Origin: Leptospiraceae bacterium
GTDB lineage: Bacteria; Spirochaetota; Leptospiria; Leptospirales; Leptospiraceae
Assembly: GCA_016711485.1 (NCBI GenBank)
Contig: JADJSX010000023.1
Span: forward strand, 898,001-962,000
DNA length: 64,000 nt
Reading direction: 5' to 3'
Under the pieces are notes generated by a model that searched no databases, had not been told where the DNA came from, and saw only the letters and a program-made list of their open reading frames with translations. A program made the position numbers and the translations under genes. Position 1 is the stretch's first letter. Each line of letters opens with the position of its first letter. Shown piece after piece: positions 35,381 through 44,208 of this stretch.

Positions 35381-37479
35381 GTAAAGCATTTGGTTCAAGA
35401 GTATATACTTCTCGGATAGTTGCCTTTCTTGCTATCATGAATTTAATTTCTGGATATGGATGTATTCTATTATGGGATTACTTTTCAATTCGAGAGATGT
35501 CTGTATTTAAGTGGATTGTTTATGGAATTTTTTTTCTACTATTTACAAATCTATCGTATGGAACAACTGTTTCTATTTTCGGATTTTGGAAATTGATTAG
35601 GGGAGGGGATAAATATCGGATAACAGGAAATATCCAATCAAATACAAATCCACTATTAGAAAAAATTCCTGTCGCAATTATTATGCCTATTTACGGAGAA
35701 GAAGTAGATTCCGTATTTTCTAGAATTGAAATAATGTATAAGTCTATATTAGAGAAATCTAATACGGATTATTTTGATTTTTTCGTGTTAAGTGATACAC
35801 AAAATCTAGACAGTTGGGTAAAAGAAGAAACTGCCTATTTTGATTTATGTAAAAAACTAAACGCATTTGGACGAATTTTTTATAGAAAAAGAAAAATAAA
35901 TCTAAATAAAAAAAGCGGGAACATTGCTGATTTTTGTCGGCGGTGGGGAAAAAAATACCGCTATATGATTGTATTAGATGCAGATAGCCTACTAACATCC
36001 GATTGTATTGTGAATCTTACAAAATTAATGGAAGAAAATCCTAGTACTGGAATAATCCAGACTTCTCCGGAAGTAATTCAAGCAGAAACTTTTTTTCAAC
36101 GAATCATGCAATTTTCAGGGAAAATTCATGGAGAATTATTCGGTGTAGGCGCAAATTATTGGCAATTAAATAGTTCTCCATTTTGGGGGCATAATGCTAT
36201 TATTCGCTTAAATGCATTTATCGAAAATTGTGGTTTGCCTGCCTTACCAAAATTAGGAGCCGTTGGTGGAAGAATTCTAAGCCATGATACTATAGAAGCT
36301 GCATTGATTCGGAAAGCCGGTTATTCAGTTTGGTTTGCTTATGATTTAAAGGGTAGTTATGAAGAGTCACCGCCAAATTTAATTGATTCTCTAAAGAGAG
36401 ACCAAAGATGGTGTCAGGGAAATTTACAACATTTTTGGTTTTTGTTTGCCAAGGACTTGAAGTTAACTAGTCGGCTTCATATTTTGTTAGGAATATTTTC
36501 TTATTTTTCTTCTTTCTTGTGGTTTATTTTTTTAGTATGTATCGTTTTTGTTTATGTCGAAGATTTACAGTTTTACAGATTAGCATTAGGTCCAGAAAAA
36601 TGGAAAGCGTTTTGGGATTTTATTTATTTTGGGAAAGCTTTAAAATTACAAATATTTACTATTGGTATATTGTTTTTGCCTAGGATTTTGACTTTGGTTT
36701 ATTCTATTATCAAAAAGGAATACAAAAAGTATAGTAGCGGTATATTTCATTTTACTGCTAGTTATATTTTAGAATTTCTTTTTAGTTTTTTACAAGCGCC
36801 TATATTAATGTATATGCACAGTAAGTTTATTTTACTTACTCTAATAGGAGTGAAAATAGAATGGAAGGCGCAGAATCGTTCAACAGAAAATACTCCAAAC
36901 TTTAAAGAGATTTTCCAAACATTTTATTTTCTAAATATACTTGGATTAGTTTCTGGAGTCTTTTTTTATTTTTATATCAATGGGCTTTTTTATTGGATGA
37001 TGCCTATTTGGGGAAGTTGGTTTGTCTCTTCGATTTTGGTTTATTTCGTATCGAAGAAAGATATTTATAAAAAATCCTTTTTGAAAAAAGAGATTTTTAC
37101 TGAAAATCAGACAGTTACGGATTTGGAAAAGCATATACAAATATGGCAAATGGATGGCATGAAAAATAAAGATTTTTCAGTAGAACCCTTGTTTATGATT
37201 TCAGTTGACCCCTATTATAATGCATTGCATTGTTTTTTACAGAAAACTTCTGTCCGATTGCCTCAAAAAAGAATTTTATATGGAGAGAATGTAATTAAAA
37301 AACTTTTAGAAAATGGTCCTATGAGTTTAAGCAAAAAAGAATTACAAATAATTTTGTATGATGCAAGGTTTATGCAAATTTTATATTCCAAGTTTTGGAA
37401 GATTTCTGATACTAATTTACATTTATGGTGGAAGGATAATTATAATAAATACAAACTTGGACTTTTAAACAGTAAATGA
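35377..37479 (+). CDS. opgH: Glucans biosynthesis glucosyltransferase OpgH
   Basis: About 700 residues from ATG 35377, which overlaps the preceding stop (ATGA). A family 2 glycosyltransferase in the inner membrane that polymerises UDP-glucose into the osmoregulated periplasmic glucan backbone. Motifs: IMPIYGEEVDSVFSRIE, the nucleotide/metal site VLDADS, the acceptor Asp in LSHDTIEAAL, and DQRWCQGNLQH (QxxRW). Eight or so membrane helices flank the catalytic domain. It lacks part of the long N-terminal extension found in E. coli OpgH. Confidence 0.95.
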   Translation: MSKAFGSRVYTSRIVAFLAIMNLISGYGCILLWDYFSIREMSVFKWIVYGIFFLLFTNLSYGTTVSIFGFWKLIRGGDKYRITGNIQSNTNPLLEKIPVAIIMPIYGEEVDSVFSRIEIMYKSILEKSNTDYFDFFVLSDTQNLDSWVKEETAYFDLCKKLNAFGRIFYRKRKINLNKKSGNIADFCRRWGKKYRYMIVLDADSLLTSDCIVNLTKLMEENPSTGIIQTSPEVIQAETFFQRIMQFSGKIHGELFGVGANYWQLNSSPFWGHNAIIRLNAFIENCGLPALPKLGAVGGRILSHDTIEAALIRKAGYSVWFAYDLKGSYEESPPNLIDSLKRDQRWCQGNLQHFWFLFAKDLKLTSRLHILLGIFSYFSSFLWFIFLVCIVFVYVEDLQFYRLALGPEKWKAFWDFIYFGKALKLQIFTIGILFLPRILTLVYSIIKKEYKKYSSGIFHFTASYILEFLFSFLQAPILMYMHSKFILLTLIGVKIEWKAQNRSTENTPNFKEIFQTFYFLNILGLVSGVFFYFYINGLFYWMMPIWGSWFVSSILVYFVSKKDIYKKSFLKKEIFTENQTVTDLEKHIQIWQMDGMKNKDFSVEPLFMISVDPYYNALHCFLQKTSVRLPQKRILYGENVIKKLLENGPMSLSKKELQIILYDARFMQILYSKFWKISDTNLHLWWKDNYNKYKLGLLNSK

Positions 37480-37572
37480 AAGTCATCTGTAATTTATGAG
37501 GATAACAATTGTATGCTTTAATTAGTAGAATTACTGTTTTAAAAAATACAATAGAGTTGTTGTAAAAATATA

Positions 37573-37593
37573 AAATTGTCATGGTGACAATTT
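37573..37593. other. Short perfect hairpin
   Basis: AAATTGTCA and TGACAATTT form a 9-bp stem with a three-base loop (TGG), 94 bp after the opgH stop. It is AT-rich and not followed by a T-run, so a terminator role is doubtful; it could be a regulator site. Confidence 0.4.
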
Positions 37594-37625
37594 CGCAACA
37601 AGTCTAATATACTTTTTAGATAGGT

Positions 37626-37744
37626 TTCTATACTGAACGCCAAAAATAATTACACCTTTCTGATTCAAAAAAGTGCGTTCGGTACATACCAAACACTACT
37701 CGTATAAAATCCCTATGGGAATTTACTTTTGGTTTGGTATATAT
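37626..37744. repeat. Palindromic intergenic repeat, family A copy (A' subtype)
   Basis: The left arm TATACTGAACGCCAAAAATAA and the right arm GGGAATTTACTTTTGGTTTG then GTATATA form an inverted repeat of the family A type. Its interior (TTCTGATTCAAAAAAGTGCG then ACCAAACACTACT) matches the copy at 13536. It lies between convergent genes (opgH and the cyclase). Confidence 0.7.
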
Positions 37745-37772
37745 TTACAATAAGTAAAAAGTAACTTTTTCA

Positions 37773-39173
37773 TCAAACAGGTATTCTGTTTTGGATTCGA
37801 TTCAAATAAATTTTAGAAACTTCATCGTTGGGAAGTTTTTTAAAAAGTTCTTCCGCTTCCAAATAATTTTTATTTTGATAGTTTCTCAAACCTAATTCAA
37901 AAATCTCTTTTATTTGTTTTTTTTCTTCTTTCTCGGAATCCGTTTCGAAGTTAAATACTTCATAAATTTTAATGCTAATTGTTTTTCCTTTTACAATTAC
38001 ATCATCTACTTCTCGAATACAAAAAGAATTATCTAAACCAGATTTAGATAATTCCTTAAAAGTGGCCTCCGAAATTAATATCGGACATTTATATTGTTTC
38101 GTCAAACCTTCTATCCTTGACGACAAATTTACATTATCCCCTATGACTGTGTAGTCCAATCGTTTATCTGAACCAATATTTCCGACGATCACTTCGCCTG
38201 TATGGATTCCGATTCCAATTTCTAATTTTCTTCCTAAATGAGCATACTTCTCATTAAACGCTTTCATGGCTTTCATCATTTCTAGTGCCGTATTTACAGC
38301 TCGAAATGCATCATCGTCTTTTTTTACGGGAGCGCCAAATATAGTCATAATTGCATCGCCGATAAACTTATCAATAGTACCGCGATTTGCGAAAATTATA
38401 TCTGTCATTGTTGAAAGATAATCGTTTAGCAATTGTACAACTGCCTGTGGAGACATGGATTCTGAAATGGTAGTAAAAGAGCGAATATCAGAAAATAAAA
38501 TGGTTACTACTTGGTTGTTTCCACCCGGTTCTAAACTTACATTTGTTTTATACAACTCTCCGACTAACTCAGGTGGCAAATAACGTTCCATCATTTTTTT
38601 TGTATTTGCTTCGATCATCATCTTGACACTTGACATTGTCAATGAGTATCCGAGATATAACATCATGAGCAAAGCTATACTCATTGGAAGAATCATATAT
38701 TTATGATTCACATTGAACCAATAATTCATGACTGCAAACATGATTAAAGCTAATGCAGCAGAATAAATGGTACCCGCTTTTGAATACCGAAGTAGATTAA
38801 TAAAAAAAATATAAACCGACGCAAAAACTTGAGCCATGATAAAAAACTCACCTTCTTTAGAGACAGTTGGATCAAATGCCAACATCATCGAAATAATTAA
38901 ATAATCACAAGTGATTGTAAAATATTTCAAATAACTAGAATACCCCTTTGTGAAAACGAAAAGGCATACAGAAACAGAAAAGATAAGAAAAAAGAAATCG
39001 AGGAGAATAGTAGTGTTATCCGGTTGGACTGCGTTTAAGCTAATGATTCCGAAATAAGCGGTTAAATCAGAAACAATCGTAATTGCAACAAAAAGCAATC
39101 GTATCAACGCAACAGACTTTTCGTTCTTAGATTCTCTTTCTTTTAGAATATTATTAAATACTGAATTATCCAT
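37773..39173 (-). CDS. Membrane-bound class III adenylate/guanylate cyclase
   Basis: A 466-residue enzyme. Six membrane segments (residues about 22-180) precede a class III catalytic domain (about 220-400). The two metal aspartates are Asp229 (LFSDIRSFT) and Asp273 (KFIGDAIM). A Lys and an Asp, in KRLDYTVIGDNVNLSSR, occupy the positions that select adenine, favouring cAMP as product. A C-terminal TPR-like helical segment (FELGLRNYQNKNYLEAEELF) follows. The membrane part is not a known sensor domain. It may supply nucleotide to the cNMP-binding proteins at 27-30 kb. Confidence 0.92.
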   Translation of the reverse strand: MDNSVFNNILKERESKNEKSVALIRLLFVAITIVSDLTAYFGIISLNAVQPDNTTILLDFFFLIFSVSVCLFVFTKGYSSYLKYFTITCDYLIISMMLAFDPTVSKEGEFFIMAQVFASVYIFFINLLRYSKAGTIYSAALALIMFAVMNYWFNVNHKYMILPMSIALLMMLYLGYSLTMSSVKMMIEANTKKMMERYLPPELVGELYKTNVSLEPGGNNQVVTILFSDIRSFTTISESMSPQAVVQLLNDYLSTMTDIIFANRGTIDKFIGDAIMTIFGAPVKKDDDAFRAVNTALEMMKAMKAFNEKYAHLGRKLEIGIGIHTGEVIVGNIGSDKRLDYTVIGDNVNLSSRIEGLTKQYKCPILISEATFKELSKSGLDNSFCIREVDDVIVKGKTISIKIYEVFNFETDSEKEEKKQIKEIFELGLRNYQNKNYLEAEELFKKLPNDEVSKIYLNRIQNRIPV

Positions 39174-39400
39174 AGAATTTTACTTTGCAATTTTTCCTTT
39201 GATCAATTTAATTGAACCATAAGCTTGATTATTATTTAGGTTTGTAAAATAAGATTTTAATTTTTCTACGATCATGGTAGTTTCTATCTTACATCAAATT
39301 TAACTAAAATTTTGAGTAAAGAATTTTACTTTATTCCTTAGATTAATAATTGATGTTACGAAAAATTAGAAATTTACGAAAATGAAGTCTAATTTACTAA

Positions 39401-39451
39401 CTCACCTTACGCTATCGCTATTATTATTTATTTCTTAAAAAGAAATGTGAG
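39401..39451. mobile_element. Family B MITE-like element, minimal copy (copy 8)
   Basis: Only 51 bp: one intact end CTCACCTTACGC, a short GCTATCGCTATTATTATTT segment shared with the 58020 copy, and a truncated other end AAATGTGAG. The flanks TTACTAA (39394-39400) and TTATTAA (39452-39458) differ at one of seven positions, consistent with an older insertion followed by an internal deletion. Confidence 0.65.
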
Positions 39452-39466
39452 TTATTAATCTGAATA

Positions 39467-39838
39467 TTAGGATGTTGCTTTGAATTCTAAAACTACTAAA
39501 AAAATAATTATTACAAGTTCTAAAACAAAGTATAGAATACTAAAAAAAGGCATTTGCTGAAAAAATACGAACATCACTCCAATGGTGAGACAGCAGTAGA
39601 TTGAATTTGCAATGGCAATACCTCTAAAAAAAAGATGTTTATTTTGAGTCACAAAAAAATGGCAAGATAAAGAATACAAAGCATAGGCACAAGGCAGAAA
39701 GGATAAGGTATAAAGAATATAGAGAGGTAAACCTAGAATATCTTCAAAATTTGGAAATACGATTCCCAAAAAAAATGCACTCACGAGTGCTCCCAATCCA
39801 TCTACTAAAAAAAGGTTTTTTCTAATTAGTTGTGGCAA
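39467..39838 (-). CDS. Small hydrophobic membrane protein
   Basis: A 123-residue protein with four predicted membrane helices (LGALVSAFFLGIVF, LPLYILYTLSFLPCAYALY, GIAIANSIYCCLTIGVMFVF, ILYFVLELVIIIFLVVLEF). It starts at TTG with AAGGGA upstream. Family not recognised. A family B remnant lies directly beyond its stop. Confidence 0.65.
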   Translation of the reverse strand: MPQLIRKNLFLVDGLGALVSAFFLGIVFPNFEDILGLPLYILYTLSFLPCAYALYSLSCHFFVTQNKHLFFRGIAIANSIYCCLTIGVMFVFFQQMPFFSILYFVLELVIIIFLVVLEFKATS

Positions 39839-39969
39839 TTTAGTATTTCCCTTAATCGAATTTGTTAAAATTTTTGGTTGATAAACTTAAATATCTAGAA
39901 TACTAAATCCAACTACCACGAGACAAGTTTAGGTCTTTAGGAATCTATGACAAGAAAAATAAACGAAAT

Positions 39970-40512
39970 CTACCAACCCATTCTATTTTTTAAATTTTGA
40001 ATAAATCCAAGATGATGTCGTCCATGCCATGCATAGAAACCAATGGTAGCATCTAGACAAAACATGTTTTTATGTTCGGGATGAAAAAAAGTTTTTTGCA
40101 AATCTTCTTTGTTGAGAGAACGAAGTAAAATTACCCAACGTTTGTGTAAACCTTCCAAAATTTGTAAAGAATTTTCGATATCTAAATCCTGTCCATCTGC
40201 AAGCTCCGCCCATCTATCTTCCGCGTAAGGTTTAATTGTGGGATTATCCTCACTTAGAGCCAATTTAAATCGGATAAAACTATTCATATGACTGTCCGCC
40301 AAATGGTGAATTACCTGTACTACCATCCAACCATCTGGTTTAGTTTTAATTAGAAGTTGTTCTTTTGACCAGTTCGCAATAGTTTGCCTTAATAGAGATG
40401 GAAATTTTTCTATTTCCTCAATCCAAAAACTGATATGTTCTTCGGATGTTTTTTCTGGAAATATAAATTCTCCAACCGGAAACTTCGTATTATCCCTTTG
40501 TATTTCTGTCAT
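39970..40512 (-). CDS. DinB/YfiT-like putative metal-dependent transferase
   Basis: A 180-residue four-helix-bundle protein. The metal-ligand pattern of the YfiT/DinB superfamily is visible: a His in VIHHLADSHMN (about 68-78) and HxxxH in AWHGRHHLGFI (about 161-171). The N-terminal PVGEFIFP and EEWPxLLRQ-type segment fit the YfiT branch, which includes bacillithiol-type S-transferases. The true thiol cofactor or substrate here is unknown. GGAGAAATGT precedes the ATG. Confidence 0.85.
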   Translation of the reverse strand: MTEIQRDNTKFPVGEFIFPEKTSEEHISFWIEEIEKFPSLLRQTIANWSKEQLLIKTKPDGWMVVQVIHHLADSHMNSFIRFKLALSEDNPTIKPYAEDRWAELADGQDLDIENSLQILEGLHKRWVILLRSLNKEDLQKTFFHPEHKNMFCLDATIGFYAWHGRHHLGFIQNLKNRMGW

Positions 40513-40668
40513 ACATTTCTCCTAAACAGTAATTTTATTTCGTCTCTTTTTTTCTTTTTGATTTATTTTTTTGTATGTGGGTGAAATAGCTAGTCGTTTA
40601 TTTTTAATGGAATGATTCAATACCCTGCAAATGGAAAGACAATAAACTTTCATTAGTAAAATTATTAA

Positions 40669-40762
40669 CTCACCTTACGCTATCGCTATTAATTCATTAG
40701 ATTCTTCTAATATTGAGAATTTCACTTTAAATTCCATAATTTCCTTTGTTGCGTAACGTCAG
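40669..40762 (-). mobile_element. Family B MITE-like element, copy 4 (short form)
   Basis: 94 bp, with ends CTCACCTTACGC and (reverse complement) CTGACGTTACGC. Flanks TTATTAA (40662-40668) and TTATAAA (40763-40769) match at six of seven positions. It contains only the start module: AAAGGA, then a 20-codon frame (ATG 40737 to TAA 40675) encoding MEFKVKFSILEESNELIAIA. It lacks the GC-richer cargo of the longer copies. Confidence 0.8.
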
Positions 40763-40985
40763 TTATAAAAGATAATAAGATTGAATTTTTAAACTTAGCG
40801 ATCCAAGGGACGTATTTCTTAGTTTATACACCAATCTTAATGCTGTCAACTTAAGGTAGGAAAGGAATCTCTGCCTATCGAGTGAACAGGCAAGGATATT
40901 CTGCCAGTCATTGTCCGACATTACCTTCTTAAGTTAACAATATTGACTAGCACTCCTTCAATTATTACCTTCGTAGGGTGAAATT

Positions 40986-41106
40986 CTAAATATTCAATAT
41001 ATTGAATATTTAGATTAAATTTATCCAAAAAAAAGAAATATAATTTAATATATTGGAATAATTTCGTATTAGATTCGTTATATATTGCAATTTGTCTAAT
41101 ATATTG
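40986..41106. promoter_or_regulatory. Palindrome and phased AATATATTG sites upstream of the porin operon
   Basis: TCTAAATATTCAATA followed directly by its exact reverse complement makes a perfect 30-bp palindrome (40986-41015). Its centre contains AATATATTG at 40997; the same nonamer recurs at 41047 and 41098, spaced 50 and 51 bp apart, roughly five helical turns. This arrangement suggests cooperative binding by a transcriptional regulator; which one is unknown. The adjacent genes include a sulfate-type binding protein. Confidence 0.55.
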
Positions 41107-41115
41107 GAAATTGTA

Positions 41116-41144
41116 TTGACTGATGTTCGTTCGGGAATTTAATG
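41116..41144 (+). promoter_or_regulatory. Likely promoter of the porin / sulfate-binding operon
   Basis: TTGACT (41116-41121), a 17-bp spacer, then TTAATG (41139-41144) give a reasonable sigma-70 promoter. It sits 10 bp after the last AATATATTG site and 30 bp before the ATG at 41174, with the AAGGAGG ribosome-binding site between. Confidence 0.5.
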
Positions 41145-41173
41145 GTAAAAAAAATTCCACAAGGAGGAATAAC

Positions 41174-43066
41174 ATGAAAGATACGATGAAAAAAATTATA
41201 GTAGGAGGTTTTTTCATATGTATTGCTGCATTTGGACTTTCCTCTCAGGAAGTTAAGAAACCCACTAAGATTGCAAAAGAAGCGGCAAATACCGATAATT
41301 CGGCAGTCAAAGAATCGAAAGAAATTAAGGATACACCGACTTTAAATTTAGATCCGCCACCTGAAGTAAAATATATTGATCAACCAAATGATGGAAAAGG
41401 AATTCCTGAAATTCAAGCAGAGCTAGCGAAAGAAGAGCCATACAAAAGTCCATATAAGGGGAAACTCTCTGGGGAGCTAATGAAAAGTATGCTCCTTTCT
41501 CCTGAACACCAAGATGCCGTTCGTAAAGTGGATAGACTTTGGTTCGGAGATATTTTTCGAATTGGGTTTCAAGCAAGGCCTCGTTTTGATTATTCATTTA
41601 ATGGAGACTTCGATAAAAGAACGCAAGACGGAAGAAATTTTGGAACACAAAATTCACAAGTTTGGTTTATCGCTAATCCGACTCCTTACGCAACTGTAAA
41701 AATAACAATTCAGGATGTGCGTGTCGCGGGCGGGGATCAGTCTAGAAAAGAAGGGCAACTTGGTTATTTGGGTCAAGCAAACTCGGCCGGTATAGAACTA
41801 TCGTCTGCACCATCAGCTACTCAATCAGTGAATATTCAGAATCACACAGGACTAAGAGAAGGGTTTGTTTTATTAAAAAATTTGGTAGATGGTGTAGAAT
41901 TTATAGTTGGAAGACAAATTTTCGGATTTGGGGATAATAGATACATCGGTGGAAGAAATGATGGGCAAACAGGGAATTCTTTCGATGGACTTCGTGCCAA
42001 GTATAGTGGTAAATATCTCACTACAGAAGTATTTACTTCTATAATTGCAGAAGAAAGTAACGCAGGTGCTGGTAACAATACTGCAAATGGTCAAAGGCGA
42101 GGTAGGGTTAACGACACTTATCTTTCTGGTCTTTATAATACTCTAAAATTTGAAGATTTTTTAGTAGATTTTTATTTTTTTAATATAGATAGAAAATGGG
42201 AGCAAACTATTACTGCAACTCCTGTAACTAGCCAAACTAGGACCAGACAAAGAGATAATTTGAATACGGTTGGGTTTCGTCTGAGTAACCGCACGGACGG
42301 AAATCGATTACCAAAGACCAAGGCTTGGGATTGGACAATCGAACATTCAATGCAATTTGGATTTAATGGGGAAAGAGGAAACGCAGATTGGGATACATTA
42401 GGCGTTACAGTAAATGGAATGCCGAGCGGAAAACGCGTATATTCCCAAAGAAGAGAATATGATTCTCGTTTTTTCCTAGCTCAAACGGGATATACTTTTT
42501 TTGACCGATTTAGAGTCGGAATTCAATACTCTTATGGTTCAGGAGATTCCAGTCGATCTGATTCAAGGGTCAAAACATACGACGCGTCTTTTGCAACTAG
42601 GTCGGGCGGTTTTCCTTATTTCGATTCGGGGAATGGAATTGTGAATGCAACTTTCTGGTCAAACACAAGCTCTAAATCAGTTCACTTGATGTGGAATACT
42701 GAAAAGTTAGGACGTTTTATTGCAGTCGCCTATGATATACAGAAGGCTCAGATAAACGACGCATGGTATAATTCCGGTGGGACTGCAAATACTGGACTGA
42801 GTTATGAGAATTCTACTGGTGGTGCGTTAGGCGGAACTAATAAGCTCGGAGAAAAAATGGGGAAACGACTATTCCATGAATATGATTTTATCTGGCAATA
42901 TTATTTGAAGGACTATGTTTCTATTTGGGCAGGAGCATCTTATCTAGTTGCAGGTGATGCAGTAAGAGGCGTTCGAACAAACCCATTTGCGACTGCGATT
43001 AATGACCGTTACACACTAGGTCCAAAGTCCTACAGCTTTTTTCTATTTGTTCAGTTTGCAATGTAA
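41174..43066 (+). CDS. Outer-membrane porin, alginate-export-like
   Basis: About 630 residues from ATG 41174, which has AAGGAGG 6 bp upstream and opens a signal peptide (MKKIIVGGFFICIAAFGLSSQ). A proline/lysine-rich N-terminal region (25-110) is followed by a large beta-barrel similar to Alginate_exp-type porins: FRIGFQARPRFDYSFNGDFD, VKITIQDVRVAGGD, EFIVGRQIFGFGDNRYIG, ending YSFFLFVQFAM. Substrate unknown; cotranscription with a sulfate-type binding protein suggests an anion, by inference. Preceded by an operator-like palindrome cluster. Confidence 0.85.
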   Translation: MKDTMKKIIVGGFFICIAAFGLSSQEVKKPTKIAKEAANTDNSAVKESKEIKDTPTLNLDPPPEVKYIDQPNDGKGIPEIQAELAKEEPYKSPYKGKLSGELMKSMLLSPEHQDAVRKVDRLWFGDIFRIGFQARPRFDYSFNGDFDKRTQDGRNFGTQNSQVWFIANPTPYATVKITIQDVRVAGGDQSRKEGQLGYLGQANSAGIELSSAPSATQSVNIQNHTGLREGFVLLKNLVDGVEFIVGRQIFGFGDNRYIGGRNDGQTGNSFDGLRAKYSGKYLTTEVFTSIIAEESNAGAGNNTANGQRRGRVNDTYLSGLYNTLKFEDFLVDFYFFNIDRKWEQTITATPVTSQTRTRQRDNLNTVGFRLSNRTDGNRLPKTKAWDWTIEHSMQFGFNGERGNADWDTLGVTVNGMPSGKRVYSQRREYDSRFFLAQTGYTFFDRFRVGIQYSYGSGDSSRSDSRVKTYDASFATRSGGFPYFDSGNGIVNATFWSNTSSKSVHLMWNTEKLGRFIAVAYDIQKAQINDAWYNSGGTANTGLSYENSTGGALGGTNKLGEKMGKRLFHEYDFIWQYYLKDYVSIWAGASYLVAGDAVRGVRTNPFATAINDRYTLGPKSYSFFLFVQFAM

Positions 43067-43089
43067 TAAATTTTATAAAGGAGATTATC

Positions 43090-44094
43090 ATGAAAATTAA
43101 AATAGTTAAGTTAATATTATCCGCATTCTTTCTTTTAGCAGGATTACAATCAATTGTCGCAAAGGACATTACTCTATTAAATGTGTCTTATGATCCGACT
43201 CGTGAACTATATGCTGAATATAACAAGGTCTTTGCGAAATATTGGAAAGGTAAATCAGGTGATGACATACGAATCAACCAATCACACGGAGGTAGCGGCA
43301 AACAAGCACGATCTGTTTTTGAGGGTTTGGAAGCAGATTTTGTCACTCTAGCTTTATCGTATGATATAGATATTATTGCATCAAAGGGTTTACTTTCTCC
43401 CGAATGGCAAAAAAGTTTGCCTAATAATAGTTCCCCGTATACTTCCACTATTGTATTTGTAGTAAGAAAAGGAAATCCTAAGAATATAAAAGATTGGGAC
43501 GACTTGATTAAGTCTAAAGTGGGGGTAATCACACCTAACCCCAAAACAAGTGGTGGCGCAAGATGGAACTATCTTGCTGCTTGGGCTTATGCTTCTAAAA
43601 AATTTAAAAGCGATGATTCAAAAATAAGAGATTTTATCAAAACTCTATACAAGAACGTTCCTGTTCTAGATTCCGGTGCTCGCGGATCTAGCACAACTTT
43701 TGCACAAAATGGAATTGGAGATGTTTTTATTTCATGGGAGAATGAAGCATTTTTGATCTTAGAAGAAATGGGAAAAGATAAATTTGAAATCGTTAGACCA
43801 TCAATTAGTATTCTTGCTGAACCACCTGTCGCGGTGATTGAAAAGAATACAGAGAAACATGGAACGACTGAAGTCACAAAAGCATATGTAAAATCCCTCT
43901 ACTCCGAACCAGCACAAGAACTCATTGCAAAACATGGTTACCGCCCGAGAAGTGAGACTGTTCTAAAAAAATATACCGATAAATTTCCAAAACTAGAATT
44001 AATTACAGTTGATTCACATTTCGGAGGATGGCAAAAGGCGCATAAGGATCATTTTGCGGACGGAGCTAGTTTTGATAAATTGTATGTAAAGTAA
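43090..44094 (+). CDS. Sulfate-type ABC transporter substrate-binding protein
   Basis: A 334-residue exported protein of the Sbp/CysP family, with signal peptide MKIKIVKLILSAFFLLAGLQSIVA. Family blocks: LLNVSYDPTRELYAEYNKVF at the mature N-terminus, INQSHGGSGKQARSV, ADFVTLALSYDID, and VITPNPKTSGGARWNYLAAW, which form the sulfate pocket. AAAGGAG precedes the ATG, 23 bp after the porin stop. No CysT/CysW/CysA genes follow; the rest of the transporter must be elsewhere. Confidence 0.93.
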   Translation: MKIKIVKLILSAFFLLAGLQSIVAKDITLLNVSYDPTRELYAEYNKVFAKYWKGKSGDDIRINQSHGGSGKQARSVFEGLEADFVTLALSYDIDIIASKGLLSPEWQKSLPNNSSPYTSTIVFVVRKGNPKNIKDWDDLIKSKVGVITPNPKTSGGARWNYLAAWAYASKKFKSDDSKIRDFIKTLYKNVPVLDSGARGSSTTFAQNGIGDVFISWENEAFLILEEMGKDKFEIVRPSISILAEPPVAVIEKNTEKHGTTEVTKAYVKSLYSEPAQELIAKHGYRPRSETVLKKYTDKFPKLELITVDSHFGGWQKAHKDHFADGASFDKLYVK

Positions 44095-44208
44095 AGAATT
44101 ACCACCGATAAAAGATACAATCCAGAAACATTCTTTCAAAATAGGGTTGCATGGAAACATAAAAATATTCGCTATGTATATTTACGGGAAACCATTTAGG
44201 AGAAATAT

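Noticed and set aside
40921..41217. 98-codon minus-strand frame upstream of the porin
   Set aside because: It overlaps the start and ribosome-binding site of the porin gene, covers the operator-like palindrome cluster, and is low complexity.
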